Notes: generated by a model from the sequence alone, not told the origin. A stretch of DNA of 55,237 nt from an uncultured Pelagibacteraceae bacterium (GCA_902541285.1 CACBQD010000010.1:1-55237), one strand, 5' to 3'. Shown: positions 9,486 through 17,916, counted from the first letter of the stretch. Numbers and translations: made by a program.

Positions 9486-10094
9486 ATGAGAAGTTATAGT
9501 GAAATCGATACAATTGTTAAACGTTCAACTAAAGCGAAAGGTTTCTCTTGGGGTGTTGCCGAAGAAATAGGAAAGAACATTAAACAACTTGAGTTATTTG
9601 GTTTACCAGGAATAAAAAACATAAACCAATATTTTAAGATTTTTAATAATGAGAAGTTTGAAAATTGCCAATCTTTTAACAAAAGCAACAGACCTCAAAA
9701 CTTTTATTGTCCAATTAAACTTGGATTAAGTTTTTTTGATCAATCTATCTCTATCCAAGAACTAAATGATATAGAAATTGAAAAAATGGCTTACCCATTG
9801 ATATTTTTGCCGTTTGTCAGCAGATCTTCGGAAATAACGGGAAAGAGAATTTTTTTAAAGATAGATCAAAAAGAATTTTTATTAAATTTCAATCAATCAA
9901 TTTATTCAAATTATTTAAGTAGTGAGGTTGTAGAAAAAGCTGATGTAATTAAAATCCAATTCTTAGAAAACAAGAATAATTTTTCCGAAGAAGATTGGAA
10001 AGAATTAACAAAATTATCTGAAAACACATTTGTAGAAGAAACAGATGAGTTAAAACAAAAAACTGCAGGAGCAGGATTAACAGATAATGACTGA
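9486..10094 (+). CDS. DUF3726 family protein
   Basis: Protein of 202 residues. The N-terminal pattern, SEIDTIVKRSTKAKGFSWG followed by VAEEIGKNIKQLELFGLPG, fits my memory of the DUF3726 family (a conserved small-to-medium alphaproteobacterial protein of unknown role). No signal peptide or membrane segment. It follows the 550-residue protein after eight bases, and its end overlaps the start of a small zinc-ribbon ORF. The shared operon suggests a common function with those two, but what that is cannot be said. Confidence 0.6.
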   Translation: MRSYSEIDTIVKRSTKAKGFSWGVAEEIGKNIKQLELFGLPGIKNINQYFKIFNNEKFENCQSFNKSNRPQNFYCPIKLGLSFFDQSISIQELNDIEIEKMAYPLIFLPFVSRSSEITGKRIFLKIDQKEFLLNFNQSIYSNYLSSEVVEKADVIKIQFLENKNNFSEEDWKELTKLSENTFVEETDELKQKTAGAGLTDND

Positions 10095-10254
10095 TAACTT
10101 TGATTATAAATCAGACAATTCAGATAATAATGAATTAAATGATATTTGTGATGAATGTAAAAAAGAAGATGAGACAGTAACTCAAAATTTAATACTCACA
10201 GGATATAAACTTTGTAACTCCTGTAGAACATCAAAAACTTTATTTCCACTTTAG
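10087..10254 (+). CDS. Small zinc-ribbon-like protein, 55 residues
   Basis: A short ORF starting inside the end of the DUF3726 gene (ATG at 10087, DUF3726 stop at 10092-10094) and ending at 10254. The product has two CxxC knuckles, Cys21/Cys24 and Cys43/Cys46, spaced as in a zinc ribbon, in an Asp/Asn-rich context with no hydrophobic segment. The overlap implies translational coupling to the operon. Its stop overlaps the end of the convergent Yip1 gene by four bases. The paired cysteines make a chance ORF unlikely. Confidence 0.6.
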   Translation: MTDNFDYKSDNSDNNELNDICDECKKEDETVTQNLILTGYKLCNSCRTSKTLFPL

Positions 10255-10796
10255 ATATTCGTACTAATAGGCAATGAATTAATTTTTGTCATTACAAATG
10301 AAATTGTCAAAAAAGAAATAATCAAAAAAGACAAAAATACAATTCCAAATGCTTTTAAATTTGATTTTAAATTTAAAATATGTCTTGTCGCAATGATTAA
10401 TGAAGCAAAAATCCAAAATTGAGTAAGAAAAATAATTAAAAGAACAAGTTCTGGTGTAACTGCAAAAAATCTTATCAGGCCTGGAGCGTGTGCGTACCCA
10501 ACAGCTATAAGAACCCTTTTAAATGGAATTTTTCTATCTTTATCAGGAAAAATTTTAACGCCAATTACAAATATAAAAATTGCCCAAACCAGCCATGTTA
10601 ATAAAGCCGTTAAACCAGATATACCAACTGATGTTTTTACAATCGTATTAGCTGCAACTGCTCCAGCAACCCCATCTAAAATCATAATTAGAATTGCAAA
10701 ATAAATTCCAGCTTCTCCATAATATCTTGGAGTTCTGTAAAGAGTTTTATCAAGCTTTAACGATTTAAAAACAATATCTAAAAACTGAGCAAACAT
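10251..10796 (-). CDS. Yip1 family membrane protein
   Basis: Integral membrane protein of 181 residues with about five hydrophobic segments and the segment GYAHAPGLIRFF near residue 98, typical of the bacterial Yip1 domain. Function in bacteria is not established. Its ATG overlaps the stop of an upstream micro-ORF (TAATG at 10798-10794), so it is probably translated by coupling. It lies downstream of the DmdA-like gene on the same strand, separated by a strong inverted repeat. Confidence 0.75.
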   Translation of the reverse strand: MFAQFLDIVFKSLKLDKTLYRTPRYYGEAGIYFAILIMILDGVAGAVAANTIVKTSVGISGLTALLTWLVWAIFIFVIGVKIFPDKDRKIPFKRVLIAVGYAHAPGLIRFFAVTPELVLLIIFLTQFWIFASLIIATRHILNLKSNLKAFGIVFLSFLIISFLTISFVMTKINSLPISTNI

Positions 10797-10903
10797 TAAT
10801 TATCTTTATTTTTTTTTTGCGCTTTATATGAAACGATTAATGGGAATATTATTAGTGCAATAGCGATTATAATGCAAACAACTATGAAAAAGGTTTTCGT
10901 CAT
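10796..10903 (-). CDS. 35-residue single-span membrane micro-protein
   Basis: Minus-strand ORF beginning with ATG at 10903 and ending in TAA that overlaps the Yip1 start by one base. The product is M-T-K-T followed by about twenty hydrophobic residues (FFIVVCIIIAIALIIFPLIV) and a Lys-rich tail, the layout of a small single-pass membrane protein with cytosolic basic C-terminus. Coupling to Yip1 suggests a partner or a leader peptide. No clear ribosome binding site is seen, so support is only compositional and positional. Confidence 0.45.
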   Translation of the reverse strand: MTKTFFIVVCIIIAIALIIFPLIVSYKAQKKNKDN

Positions 10904-10904
10904 A

Positions 10905-10931
10905 TTTAGGGGGAATTAAATTCCCCCTAAA
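10905..10931. terminator. 13-bp perfect inverted repeat after the DmdA-like gene
   Basis: Left arm TTTAGGGGGAATT (10905-10917), a single central A, and the exact complement (10919-10931). The hairpin contains a run of five G-C pairs, which stands out in this AT-rich DNA. It lies ten bases past the stop of the DmdA-like gene and just before the micro-ORF. There is no long T run on the minus strand after it, so it may act as a partial terminator or as a 3'-end stabiliser that separates the metF/DmdA-like mRNA from the Yip1 genes. Confidence 0.55.
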
Positions 10932-10941
10932 AAAATTTTTA

Positions 10942-12297
10942 TCACTTATTAACTACTTCTCTTGTATTTGCGTTATAAGATTCTGTAAATGGAACATCAA
11001 CTACAACTGCATCAACCGGTTCTCCAGGTTTATCAGAATATTTTTCTGGTAGATGGACTTTAAATTTCGATCCAACTTTACCCTTTGGAAAACCATTTGC
11101 ATTTAGCGTGCCATCAAATGGAACGTATCCCATGGCAATATTTTTCCCTTTTTCTGGGTGATACCAAGGAGAAGTTATAAATCCTACAGGCTCACTGCCG
11201 TTTTCTGAAATTAACCAAAAATCTGGAGCATACTCTTCAATAGGTTTTCCTCCTAATTCAAGTCCAACTAATTGAAGTTTGTAAGGTTTATGACCTGCTT
11301 TTAAATCAGCTTTCATTTTCTCGAGAGCTTTTTTACCAATGTAATCTGCTTTTTTGTTCCATTCACCTTTACCAGATAAAGAAACTTGATATCCAAGATT
11401 ACATTGAAATGGATTATGCTCATGATCCATATCTTGTCCCCATGAAAGAATTCCAGCTTGTATCCTTCTATGGTGTGCAGGAGCAATTACCATTAAGTTA
11501 TGTTTTTTACCTGCTTCAAGAACAGCATTCCACATATCTTCGGCATATAAAGTTGCTTCTCTTAAATATATTTCAAATCCAGACTCGCCTGAAAAACCTG
11601 TTTGAGAAATTATACAACTTCTTCCACCAACTTTTGCAGAAGCCAATCCATAAAAAGGCATGTTATCAATATCAACTTCACTTCCACAAAGATCTTTCAT
11701 TAAAGCTTTTGCTTTAGGACCTTGAATTTGTACAGGACAAGCATCTATTTCATTAATTTGAACATTAAACCTTTCATCTGCGTTTACTCCTTGCAGATAT
11801 AATCCTATATCACTATCTGATAAACTAAACCAAAATTCATCTTTAGAAATTCTTAAAAGAATAGGATCATTTAATACTCCTCCATAAGAATTACACAAAA
11901 TTACATATCTTCCTCTCATTGGAGAAATTTTTGTAGCATCTCTTGTAATTACATAATCAACAAATTTTTCTGCATCTGGTCCTTTAACTTGTATTTGTCT
12001 TTCAACTGCAACATTCCACATTGTTACATGGTTTTTAATTGCTTCGTACTCAACCATTGCACCACCATCTTCAGGTTTAACATAACCTCTTGGATGATAA
12101 ATTCTGTTATAAACAGTTGCTCTCCAACATCCTGCTTTCATAGATAAATGCCAGTATGGAGATTTCCTTACTCTTGTTGATATTAGCATCTCAACTTTAG
12201 TAGGTCCGCTTTGCCTTAAATTGTATGGTACTTTTCTATCAGACTGATCTACTGATGTTGTATGTCTTAGTTTACTATAGTCAAATTCATTAGACAT
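10942..12297 (-). CDS. DmdA-like/GcvT-family tetrahydrofolate-dependent demethylase
   Basis: Aminomethyltransferase-fold protein of 451 residues. NHVTMWNVAVERQIQVKG (around residue 87) and IQAGILSWGQDMDHEHNPF (around residue 285) match the arrangement in dimethylsulfoniopropionate demethylase DmdA more closely than in glycine-cleavage GcvT. It has a roughly 80-residue longer build than typical DmdA (about 370), including an N-terminal extension, so the substrate may be another O-, N- or S-methyl compound. It overlaps a metF-like gene upstream by eight bases, which fits a pathway where methyl-tetrahydrofolate is produced and then oxidised. No FAD domain is present. A true DmdA assignment is not proven. 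Confidence 0.75.
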   Translation of the reverse strand: MSNEFDYSKLRHTTSVDQSDRKVPYNLRQSGPTKVEMLISTRVRKSPYWHLSMKAGCWRATVYNRIYHPRGYVKPEDGGAMVEYEAIKNHVTMWNVAVERQIQVKGPDAEKFVDYVITRDATKISPMRGRYVILCNSYGGVLNDPILLRISKDEFWFSLSDSDIGLYLQGVNADERFNVQINEIDACPVQIQGPKAKALMKDLCGSEVDIDNMPFYGLASAKVGGRSCIISQTGFSGESGFEIYLREATLYAEDMWNAVLEAGKKHNLMVIAPAHHRRIQAGILSWGQDMDHEHNPFQCNLGYQVSLSGKGEWNKKADYIGKKALEKMKADLKAGHKPYKLQLVGLELGGKPIEEYAPDFWLISENGSEPVGFITSPWYHPEKGKNIAMGYVPFDGTLNANGFPKGKVGSKFKVHLPEKYSDKPGEPVDAVVVDVPFTESYNANTREVVNK

Positions 12298-13018
12298 AGT
12301 TATTCTCCTTCAACCACTTGTTAGTTTCCTTCAAGCCGCCGAATGTATAAATGTGGAAATAATCAGTATGCGATTTAACTTTCCCAATTAAATCATTAGG
12401 GTCTTTAGGTTTCAATAAATCTAACGCCTTACTAAAATTAGATTTAAGAAAGTTAATGGAATTTTTTGCCCCTACAATATTAGCAAATTTAATTAAGCTA
12501 GATATTTTCATTGGCCCAGTTATTCCAACATGAACTGGTATTGTTTGTTTTGAGATAAAATCTATAATAGGCTGAGTATCCATTAGCCATTGTGTAACTA
12601 TATAATCAGCATAAGGCTTTTTATCTATCATAGCTTTTTCTAAATCAGAGTCGGATATATCAGGACTCCCCTCGGGATGTCCAGCAATTCCAATCTTGAT
12701 ACCATCAAAAAACCCTGTCTCTAACATTTGATATGAGCTATCAAATTTTCCGATCGGGTCACGACTTCCACCTATCACCAAGACCTGCTTAACACCCAAA
12801 TCTTTACATCTAGAAACATAATCTTTTAGCTGATTTTCATTATTTATTGACCTTGCTGGGAAGTGAGGAACTGGATTAAATCCCTCTTTAACTAACTCTC
12901 CAGATTGTTGAGCAGTCTCTTTATAATCACCTCCAGGTAGCATTGTAACATAAACATCTTTTACCTTAGGCAACGTACTTAAATCAGTTTTAGGACCTAT
13001 TTCTAAAGAAAAATTCAT
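12290..13018 (-). CDS. Methylenetetrahydrofolate reductase-like protein (short MetF)
   Basis: TIM-barrel protein of 242 residues, shorter than E. coli MetF (about 296). Visible: VYVTMLPGGDY near the N terminus, HFPARSINNENQL (the family's HxxxR region), VIGGSRDPIG and GIAGHPEGSPD (residues 110-125), and QWLMDT (the Q/FD region). It would interconvert methyl- and methylene-tetrahydrofolate. Overlapped by the DmdA-like gene (eight bases), so both are in one transcript; the context suggests oxidation of methyl-THF from demethylation, not methionine synthesis. It is divergent from egtB with about 100 bases between. Confidence 0.82.
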   Translation of the reverse strand: MNFSLEIGPKTDLSTLPKVKDVYVTMLPGGDYKETAQQSGELVKEGFNPVPHFPARSINNENQLKDYVSRCKDLGVKQVLVIGGSRDPIGKFDSSYQMLETGFFDGIKIGIAGHPEGSPDISDSDLEKAMIDKKPYADYIVTQWLMDTQPIIDFISKQTIPVHVGITGPMKISSLIKFANIVGAKNSINFLKSNFSKALDLLKPKDPNDLIGKVKSHTDYFHIYTFGGLKETNKWLKENNYV

Positions 13019-13122
13019 AACTAAATTCTTAATTATTTTATATTCCGTGTCTATAAAAATATTAAACAGCTGAACACATTGTAACCCATTGTCATGATCC
13101 GAAAATTTAATTAAATTTAGTC

Positions 13123-14340
13123 ATGGAAAATAAATTATCTCAAATTACAGAATTATTCTCCAAAACAAGACAGCAAACGCTATCTCTGTGCGAGAACTTA
13201 GAGGCTGAGGATATGGTCATACAGCCCAGTAAAAATGTTAGCCCACTTAAGTGGCATCTTGGTCACACCACATGGTTCTTCGAAAAATTCATCTTGTCTG
13301 AATTGGATGAAAGTTACAAACCTTTTAACAAGGATTATAATTACATATTTAACTCGTATTATAATTCTGTAGGTGAGTTTAATCCTAGAAATAAGAGAGG
13401 TTCACTAAATAGACCGCTATTAAAAGATGTAGTTAATTACAGACATTATGTAACTGAAAATATTATTGAATTTTTAAAAAGAACAAAAAATAACAGAACA
13501 TCATTTTTAGTTGAACTAGGTTCAAATCACGAACAACAGCATCAAGAATTAATGTTAATGGATATTAAAAATATTTTTTACAACAATCCATTGATGCCGA
13601 CTTATAATTCTAACGACGATAAACCAACTGCAAAACAGGAAAATGAATTGACATTAGAAACTAGTAAAAAATTTAAATATGGAAACAACGAGGATATTTT
13701 TTGTTACGATAATGAATTACCAGTATCAGAAACACAATTAGATCCTTTTAAAATTCATTCATTTGTAACTAATGGAGAGTGGAAAGAATTTATTAGTGAT
13801 GGTGGATATAAAAACCATGAGTATTGGTTATCTGATGGATGGGACTTTGTAAATAATAATAAATTAGATAGACCGATGTATTGGATAGATAACAATAATT
13901 ATTTTACATTAAACGGTGTAAAGAAAATTGATAATGAAAAACCAGTTTCTCATATAAGTTTCTATGAGGCTGATGCTTATGCAAGATATAAAAATAAAAG
14001 ATTACCAACTGAATTTGAATTAGAGTATTTTTTAAAACAATCTGAGAAAAAGGGTAATTTTTTAGAAAATAAAATTTTTCATGAAGTTGAAGAAAAAGCA
14101 GACGATATTTATGGAAATTTATGGGCATGGACAAGCAGTAATTACACGCCTTACAAAAAATATAAACCATATGAAGGGAATTTAGGAGAATATAATAATA
14201 AGTTTATGTGCAATCAATTTGTTTTAAAAGGTGGCTCGCATTCTACATCTATTAATCATATTAGAGCATCTTATAGAAATTTCTTTTACCCAAGTGATAC
14301 TTGGCAGTTCTGTGGCGTCAGACTAGCTGATGACATCTAG
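13123..14340 (+). CDS. egtB: Ergothioneine biosynthesis sulfoxide synthase EgtB
   Basis: Non-heme iron enzyme that joins trimethylhistidine to a thiol to form the sulfoxide precursor of ergothioneine; 405 residues. N-terminal DinB-like domain (about 1-150) carries the iron-ligand pattern HLGHTTWF (His45/His48) and NHEQQHQE (His136/His140). The C-terminal formylglycine-generating-enzyme-like domain shows PVSHISFYEADAYARY, RLPTEFELE, and KGGSHST followed by RASYRNFF and WQFCGVRL. It is followed immediately by egtD. No egtA or egtC is adjacent, so the thiol donor may be cysteine. First gene of a long plus-strand run. Confidence 0.92.
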   Translation: MENKLSQITELFSKTRQQTLSLCENLEAEDMVIQPSKNVSPLKWHLGHTTWFFEKFILSELDESYKPFNKDYNYIFNSYYNSVGEFNPRNKRGSLNRPLLKDVVNYRHYVTENIIEFLKRTKNNRTSFLVELGSNHEQQHQELMLMDIKNIFYNNPLMPTYNSNDDKPTAKQENELTLETSKKFKYGNNEDIFCYDNELPVSETQLDPFKIHSFVTNGEWKEFISDGGYKNHEYWLSDGWDFVNNNKLDRPMYWIDNNNYFTLNGVKKIDNEKPVSHISFYEADAYARYKNKRLPTEFELEYFLKQSEKKGNFLENKIFHEVEEKADDIYGNLWAWTSSNYTPYKKYKPYEGNLGEYNNKFMCNQFVLKGGSHSTSINHIRASYRNFFYPSDTWQFCGVRLADDI

Positions 14341-15302
14341 TGTCTAATTTAAAATTAATAAATATAAACAATCTAATTCAAGACGATAAAAAATTAATCT
14401 TACAAGGATTATTAAAAAAAAAACAAAAATATTTACTACCTAAATATTTTTACGATGAAAAAGGTTCGAAGTTATTTAATAAAATTACAAACCTTAAAGA
14501 ATATTACCCAACAAATAAAGAGTTAGAAATACTAGGCAGCTTACAAAAAGAGATAAGAAAGAAATTACCAATTAATTCAACAATTGTAGAATTTGGTAGT
14601 GGTTCAAATAAAAAAATTAATAAATTTATAAAATCTTTAAGCGAACCCAAAGAATATATTCCTATAGATATTAGTAAGGAATATTTGTTTAAAAATGCAT
14701 CAGTAATTGCAAAAAAATTCTCAGATTTAAAAGTAACAGCAATCTGTGCTGACTTTAGTCAGACCAATAGATTAAATAAAATTTTAAAAAATAAAAAAAA
14801 AATAGTCAGTTTTTTTCCAGGATCGACCATAGGAAATTATTTACCCAAAAATGCAAAAAAAATATTAAAAAATTTTTCAAAAATCATTGGTAAAAATTCT
14901 TATTTAGTAATTGGGGTAGATTTAATCAAAAATAAGAAGACACTTGAAAATGCTTATAATGATAAATTGGGAGTAACAGCTAAATTTAATAAAAATATAT
15001 TAAATGTAGTAAATAAAATTTGTAATTCAAAATTTCAAACTAAAGATTTTGAACATAAAGCATTCTATAATTTAAAAAAAAATAGAATTGAAATGCATCT
15101 TATTTCGAAAAAAAATTTAACGTTAAAAATTAATAAAAAGAATATTAAATTTACTAAAGATGAAACCATTCATACTGAAAATTCTCATAAATATTCAAAA
15201 AATAACTTTGTTAAATTAGTCAATAAATCTGGCTTTAAAGTCTTAAAATATTTTACTGATAAAAAAAATTATTTTGGAGTTTTTTTATTAAAAGTGAAGT
15301 AA
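14340..15302 (+). CDS. egtD: L-histidine N-alpha-methyltransferase EgtD
   Basis: SAM-dependent enzyme that trimethylates histidine to hercynine, the first ergothioneine step; 320 residues as usual. Visible: LLPKYFYDEKGSKLF (N-terminal family motif), TIVEFGSGSNKK (SAM loop), YIPIDISKEYL, SFFPGSTIGNY and LVIGVDLIKN, all characteristic of EgtD. Start is GTG at 14340, sharing its G with the egtB stop TAG. The C-terminal part is very Lys/Asn-rich. Together with egtB it gives the core two steps; the lyase EgtE is not seen in the window. Confidence 0.93.
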   Translation: MSNLKLININNLIQDDKKLILQGLLKKKQKYLLPKYFYDEKGSKLFNKITNLKEYYPTNKELEILGSLQKEIRKKLPINSTIVEFGSGSNKKINKFIKSLSEPKEYIPIDISKEYLFKNASVIAKKFSDLKVTAICADFSQTNRLNKILKNKKKIVSFFPGSTIGNYLPKNAKKILKNFSKIIGKNSYLVIGVDLIKNKKTLENAYNDKLGVTAKFNKNILNVVNKICNSKFQTKDFEHKAFYNLKKNRIEMHLISKKNLTLKINKKNIKFTKDETIHTENSHKYSKNNFVKLVNKSGFKVLKYFTDKKNYFGVFLLKVK

Positions 15303-15310
15303 GTTTTATT

Positions 15311-15940
15311 ATGGCTCAAAAAGACGTAGGTAATAAAATTCCCATCTATAAGTTGAAAGATACCGATGAAGTAATGAAATATTACGATGAGTGGGGAGAT
15401 GGCAATAAATATGATAAGGATATGGTCGATTGGAATTACACAGGACCAAAAGAAACAACAAAAGTATTTTCAGAATTCCAAAAAAACAAAGATGCAAAAA
15501 TTTATGATGCTGGTTGTGGAACTGGATTGGTGGGTGTTGAATTAAAAAAATATGGTTTTAAAAATTTTTATGGGGCAGATCTTTCAAAAAAGTTATTAGA
15601 ATTAGTACCAAATGATCTTTACAAAAAGCTTGAACAAGTAGACTTGAATAAACCCATTAATAAAAAAGATGACGAATACGACTCTGTTATGTGTGTTGGT
15701 ACATTTACTTTTGGACACGTAAAGCCACCAGCTTTGGAGGAATTTATCAGGATTACAAAGAATGATGGATTTATCTGTTTTACTATTAATGAGGGAATAC
15801 ATGAAGAATATGGTTTTGATAAAAAAATTGAACAACTTAAAGAGCAAAATAAATGGAAAGAAATAAAATTTTTTAAATCAGATTACATTGCGAGCAAAGA
15901 TGTAAATGCTTGGTTAGGGTTATATCAAGTGATAAAATAA
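15311..15940 (+). CDS. Class I SAM-dependent methyltransferase (METTL27-like)
   Basis: Methyltransferase of 209 residues with motif I DAGCGTGLVGVEL (residues 58-70), YGADLSKKLLE (acidic motif II) and CVGTFTFGHVKPPAL (post motif). The order and the TFTFGHV segment resemble the Williams-Beuren region METTL27 group. Substrate unknown. It begins eight bases after egtD and ends three bases before the Rieske gene, so it belongs to the same run. It could modify a product of that pathway, which is only inference. Confidence 0.8.
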   Translation: MAQKDVGNKIPIYKLKDTDEVMKYYDEWGDGNKYDKDMVDWNYTGPKETTKVFSEFQKNKDAKIYDAGCGTGLVGVELKKYGFKNFYGADLSKKLLELVPNDLYKKLEQVDLNKPINKKDDEYDSVMCVGTFTFGHVKPPALEEFIRITKNDGFICFTINEGIHEEYGFDKKIEQLKEQNKWKEIKFFKSDYIASKDVNAWLGLYQVIK

Positions 15941-15943
15941 ACC

Positions 15944-17119
15944 ATGTCAGAAATTTACAATATTATAGATAAACAAAAGTTAGATATTGTATCTAAACCA
16001 ATTAGTGAAGCTCATGGTTTACCAAATGAATGTTACATCAGTAAAGAATATACTTTAATTGAAAGAAAAAAATTATTTGAAGATAAGTGGATCGTCATTG
16101 GAGTTGGAAGTTCTATTCCAGATGAAGGTGATGTGAAACCAATTGATTTACTTGGAATACCCTTGCTTATTGTTAGAACAAAAAATAAAGAAATAAAAGT
16201 TTTTCATAATATTTGTAGTCATAGAGGAGTTAAATTAGTTAAAGAAGCTGGCAAAATTAGAAATGTCATGAGATGCTTATATCATTCATGGTCTTATGAC
16301 TTAGAAGGAAAATTAATTGCTACACCTCATATAGGAGGCATGAATATTCATCAAACACCTGAATTTGATAAATCAAAAAGTAATTTAAAAGAGATAAGAT
16401 CATATATTTGGTTAGATCTAATTATGATTAATATTAATAACAATGAAATTTCATTTGAGGATTACATTAGTCCTTTAAGTGAAAGATGGGAAAAATTTTG
16501 GCCATTGAAAGATAGAGATTTAATTTATCATGCAAACGACTATGGTTATTTTAAATTAGATGCAAAATGTAATTGGAAATTTGCAATTGAAAATTATTGT
16601 GAAAGCTATCATTTGCCTTGGGTTCATCCAGGATTAAATTCTTATTCAAAATTAGAAGATCATTATCATATTCAAGGTCTTCCAAATCGTTTCGCCGGAC
16701 AAGGAACAGTGGTCTATAATCCAAGGTTTGAAGGAAAAGAAAAGTTCCCATGCTTTCCTAGTTGGCCTAAAGATAAGGAAAATATAGCTGAGTATGTAGC
16801 GCTATTCCCAAATGTAATGTTAGGAATTCACAAAGATCATTATTATGCTTATTGGTTAGAGCCAGTCAATCATGAGTATACAATAGAACATATGGAAATT
16901 TATTATGTTGGAGATGAAGCAGCAAATTCAACAAAGTATAAATCTCTAAGACAAAAAAATCACAAACAATGGGAAGATATTCAAAAAGAAGATGTAGATA
17001 TAATTCAAAGTATGCAAATAGGCAGAAACTCTCCAGCTTATAATGGTGGTAATTTTTCTCCAAAGATGGACAATCCAACTCATCATTTTCATAAGTGGGT
17101 TGCTGGTAATTTAATTTAA
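15944..17119 (+). CDS. Rieske non-heme iron oxygenase, alpha subunit
   Basis: Oxygenase of 391 residues. The Rieske 2Fe-2S site is Cys91-x-His93 and Cys111-x2-His114; the catalytic domain has ENYCESYHLPWVHPG with iron ligands His223 and His228. This layout resembles choline/carnitine monooxygenases and betaine or stachydrine demethylases rather than aromatic dioxygenases with beta subunits. An N-demethylase for a quaternary amine is a reasonable guess and would fit the dimethylglycine genes downstream, but hercynine-type compounds are possible given egtD next door. A ferredoxin is encoded further along the same run; no dedicated reductase is seen. Confidence 0.85.
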   Translation: MSEIYNIIDKQKLDIVSKPISEAHGLPNECYISKEYTLIERKKLFEDKWIVIGVGSSIPDEGDVKPIDLLGIPLLIVRTKNKEIKVFHNICSHRGVKLVKEAGKIRNVMRCLYHSWSYDLEGKLIATPHIGGMNIHQTPEFDKSKSNLKEIRSYIWLDLIMININNNEISFEDYISPLSERWEKFWPLKDRDLIYHANDYGYFKLDAKCNWKFAIENYCESYHLPWVHPGLNSYSKLEDHYHIQGLPNRFAGQGTVVYNPRFEGKEKFPCFPSWPKDKENIAEYVALFPNVMLGIHKDHYYAYWLEPVNHEYTIEHMEIYYVGDEAANSTKYKSLRQKNHKQWEDIQKEDVDIIQSMQIGRNSPAYNGGNFSPKMDNPTHHFHKWVAGNLI

Positions 17120-17134
17120 AGCTAAAACCTAAAA

Positions 17135-17545
17135 ATGAAAATTATATTAATTATGGGTCTACCAGGAGCAGGCAAAACAACTTTGGCTGATGAACTTGCT
17201 CCTTTATTGAATGCAAAAAGATTAAATGCAGATGAAGTAAGAAAAGCTGCAAACGATTGGGATTTTTCAGAAGAGGGAAGAACAAGACAAGCAAAAAGAA
17301 TGGCTGACTTTGCATTACAATTAAAAAACGAAGGAAATTATGTGATTGCAGATTTTATTTGCCCAACTCCAAAAGCAAGAAGTTTATTTCCTGCAGATTA
17401 TGTAGTTTGGGTAGATACAATAAAAGAAGGTAGATTTGATGACACTAATAAAATGTTTGTTAAACCAGAAAAATATAATTTTCATGTTACCACACAAGAT
17501 GCTAAGTCTTGGGCACCAAAGATTTTAAAGGAGATAAAAAAATGA
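17135..17545 (+). CDS. Small P-loop kinase (APS kinase-like)
   Basis: Protein of 136 residues with Walker A GLPGAGKTT (residues 8-16) and an APS kinase-like stretch, LNADEVRKAANDWDFSEEGR, followed by RQAKRMADFAL. The family's LDGDxxR reads LNADEVR, so the Asp before Asp is altered. It is shorter than CysC (about 200). No sulfurylase is adjacent, so sulfate activation is doubtful. Its stop overlaps the start of a nucleotidyltransferase (ATGA), and the two probably act in sequence on one substrate: phosphorylation, then nucleotidyl transfer. Confidence 0.72.
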   Translation: MKIILIMGLPGAGKTTLADELAPLLNAKRLNADEVRKAANDWDFSEEGRTRQAKRMADFALQLKNEGNYVIADFICPTPKARSLFPADYVVWVDTIKEGRFDDTNKMFVKPEKYNFHVTTQDAKSWAPKILKEIKK

Positions 17546-17916
17546 CGTATCAATGGGATAACAAAAAACCAACAGCCCAAATGTTAGGAAGATGGCAACC
17601 GTTTCATGATGGTCACTATACTCTATTTAAGGAAATTATAAAAAAAACAGGACAAGTATGTATTCAAATTAGAGATGTACAAGGTGTTGATGATAACCCA
17701 TTTGATTTTGAAACAGTTAAGAAAAATATTGAAGAAAAACTTAATCCAGAGTTTGAGGGTAGGTTTAAAATTATGCTTGTCCCTAATATTACAAATATTT
17801 GTTATGGAAGAGGTGTAGGATATAAAATCGAAGAAATAGTTTTATCCGAAGAAATTCAAAAAATTTCAGCGACTAAAATTAGAGCAAAGATGAGAGAAGA
17901 AGGTAAATTAAAATAA
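17542..17916 (+). CDS. Nucleotidyltransferase superfamily protein (HxGH/cytidylyltransferase fold)
   Basis: Protein of 124 residues when started at ATG 17542, which has AAGGAG nine bases upstream and overlaps the kinase stop; an in-frame ATG further up (17509) has neither and is rejected. GRWQPFHDGH (residues 16-25) is the phosphate-binding loop of the class, and ISATKIR near the C terminus is the second signature (ISxTxxR). Relatives include NMN adenylyltransferases and glycerol-phosphate or phosphoethanolamine cytidylyltransferases. Length is at the short end. The substrate is unknown; the paired kinase gives the best clue. Confidence 0.78.
   Translation: MTYQWDNKKPTAQMLGRWQPFHDGHYTLFKEIIKKTGQVCIQIRDVQGVDDNPFDFETVKKNIEEKLNPEFEGRFKIMLVPNITNICYGRGVGYKIEEIVLSEEIQKISATKIRAKMREEGKLK

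Noticed and set aside
11409..11717. Plus-strand open frame of 102 codons
   Set aside because: It lies fully antisense inside the well-supported DmdA-like gene, has no family resemblance, and its composition mirrors the opposite strand.
13103..13118. 16-base palindrome AAATTTAATTAAATTT before egtB
   Set aside because: Made only of A and T with short periodicity; likely chance in this base composition.
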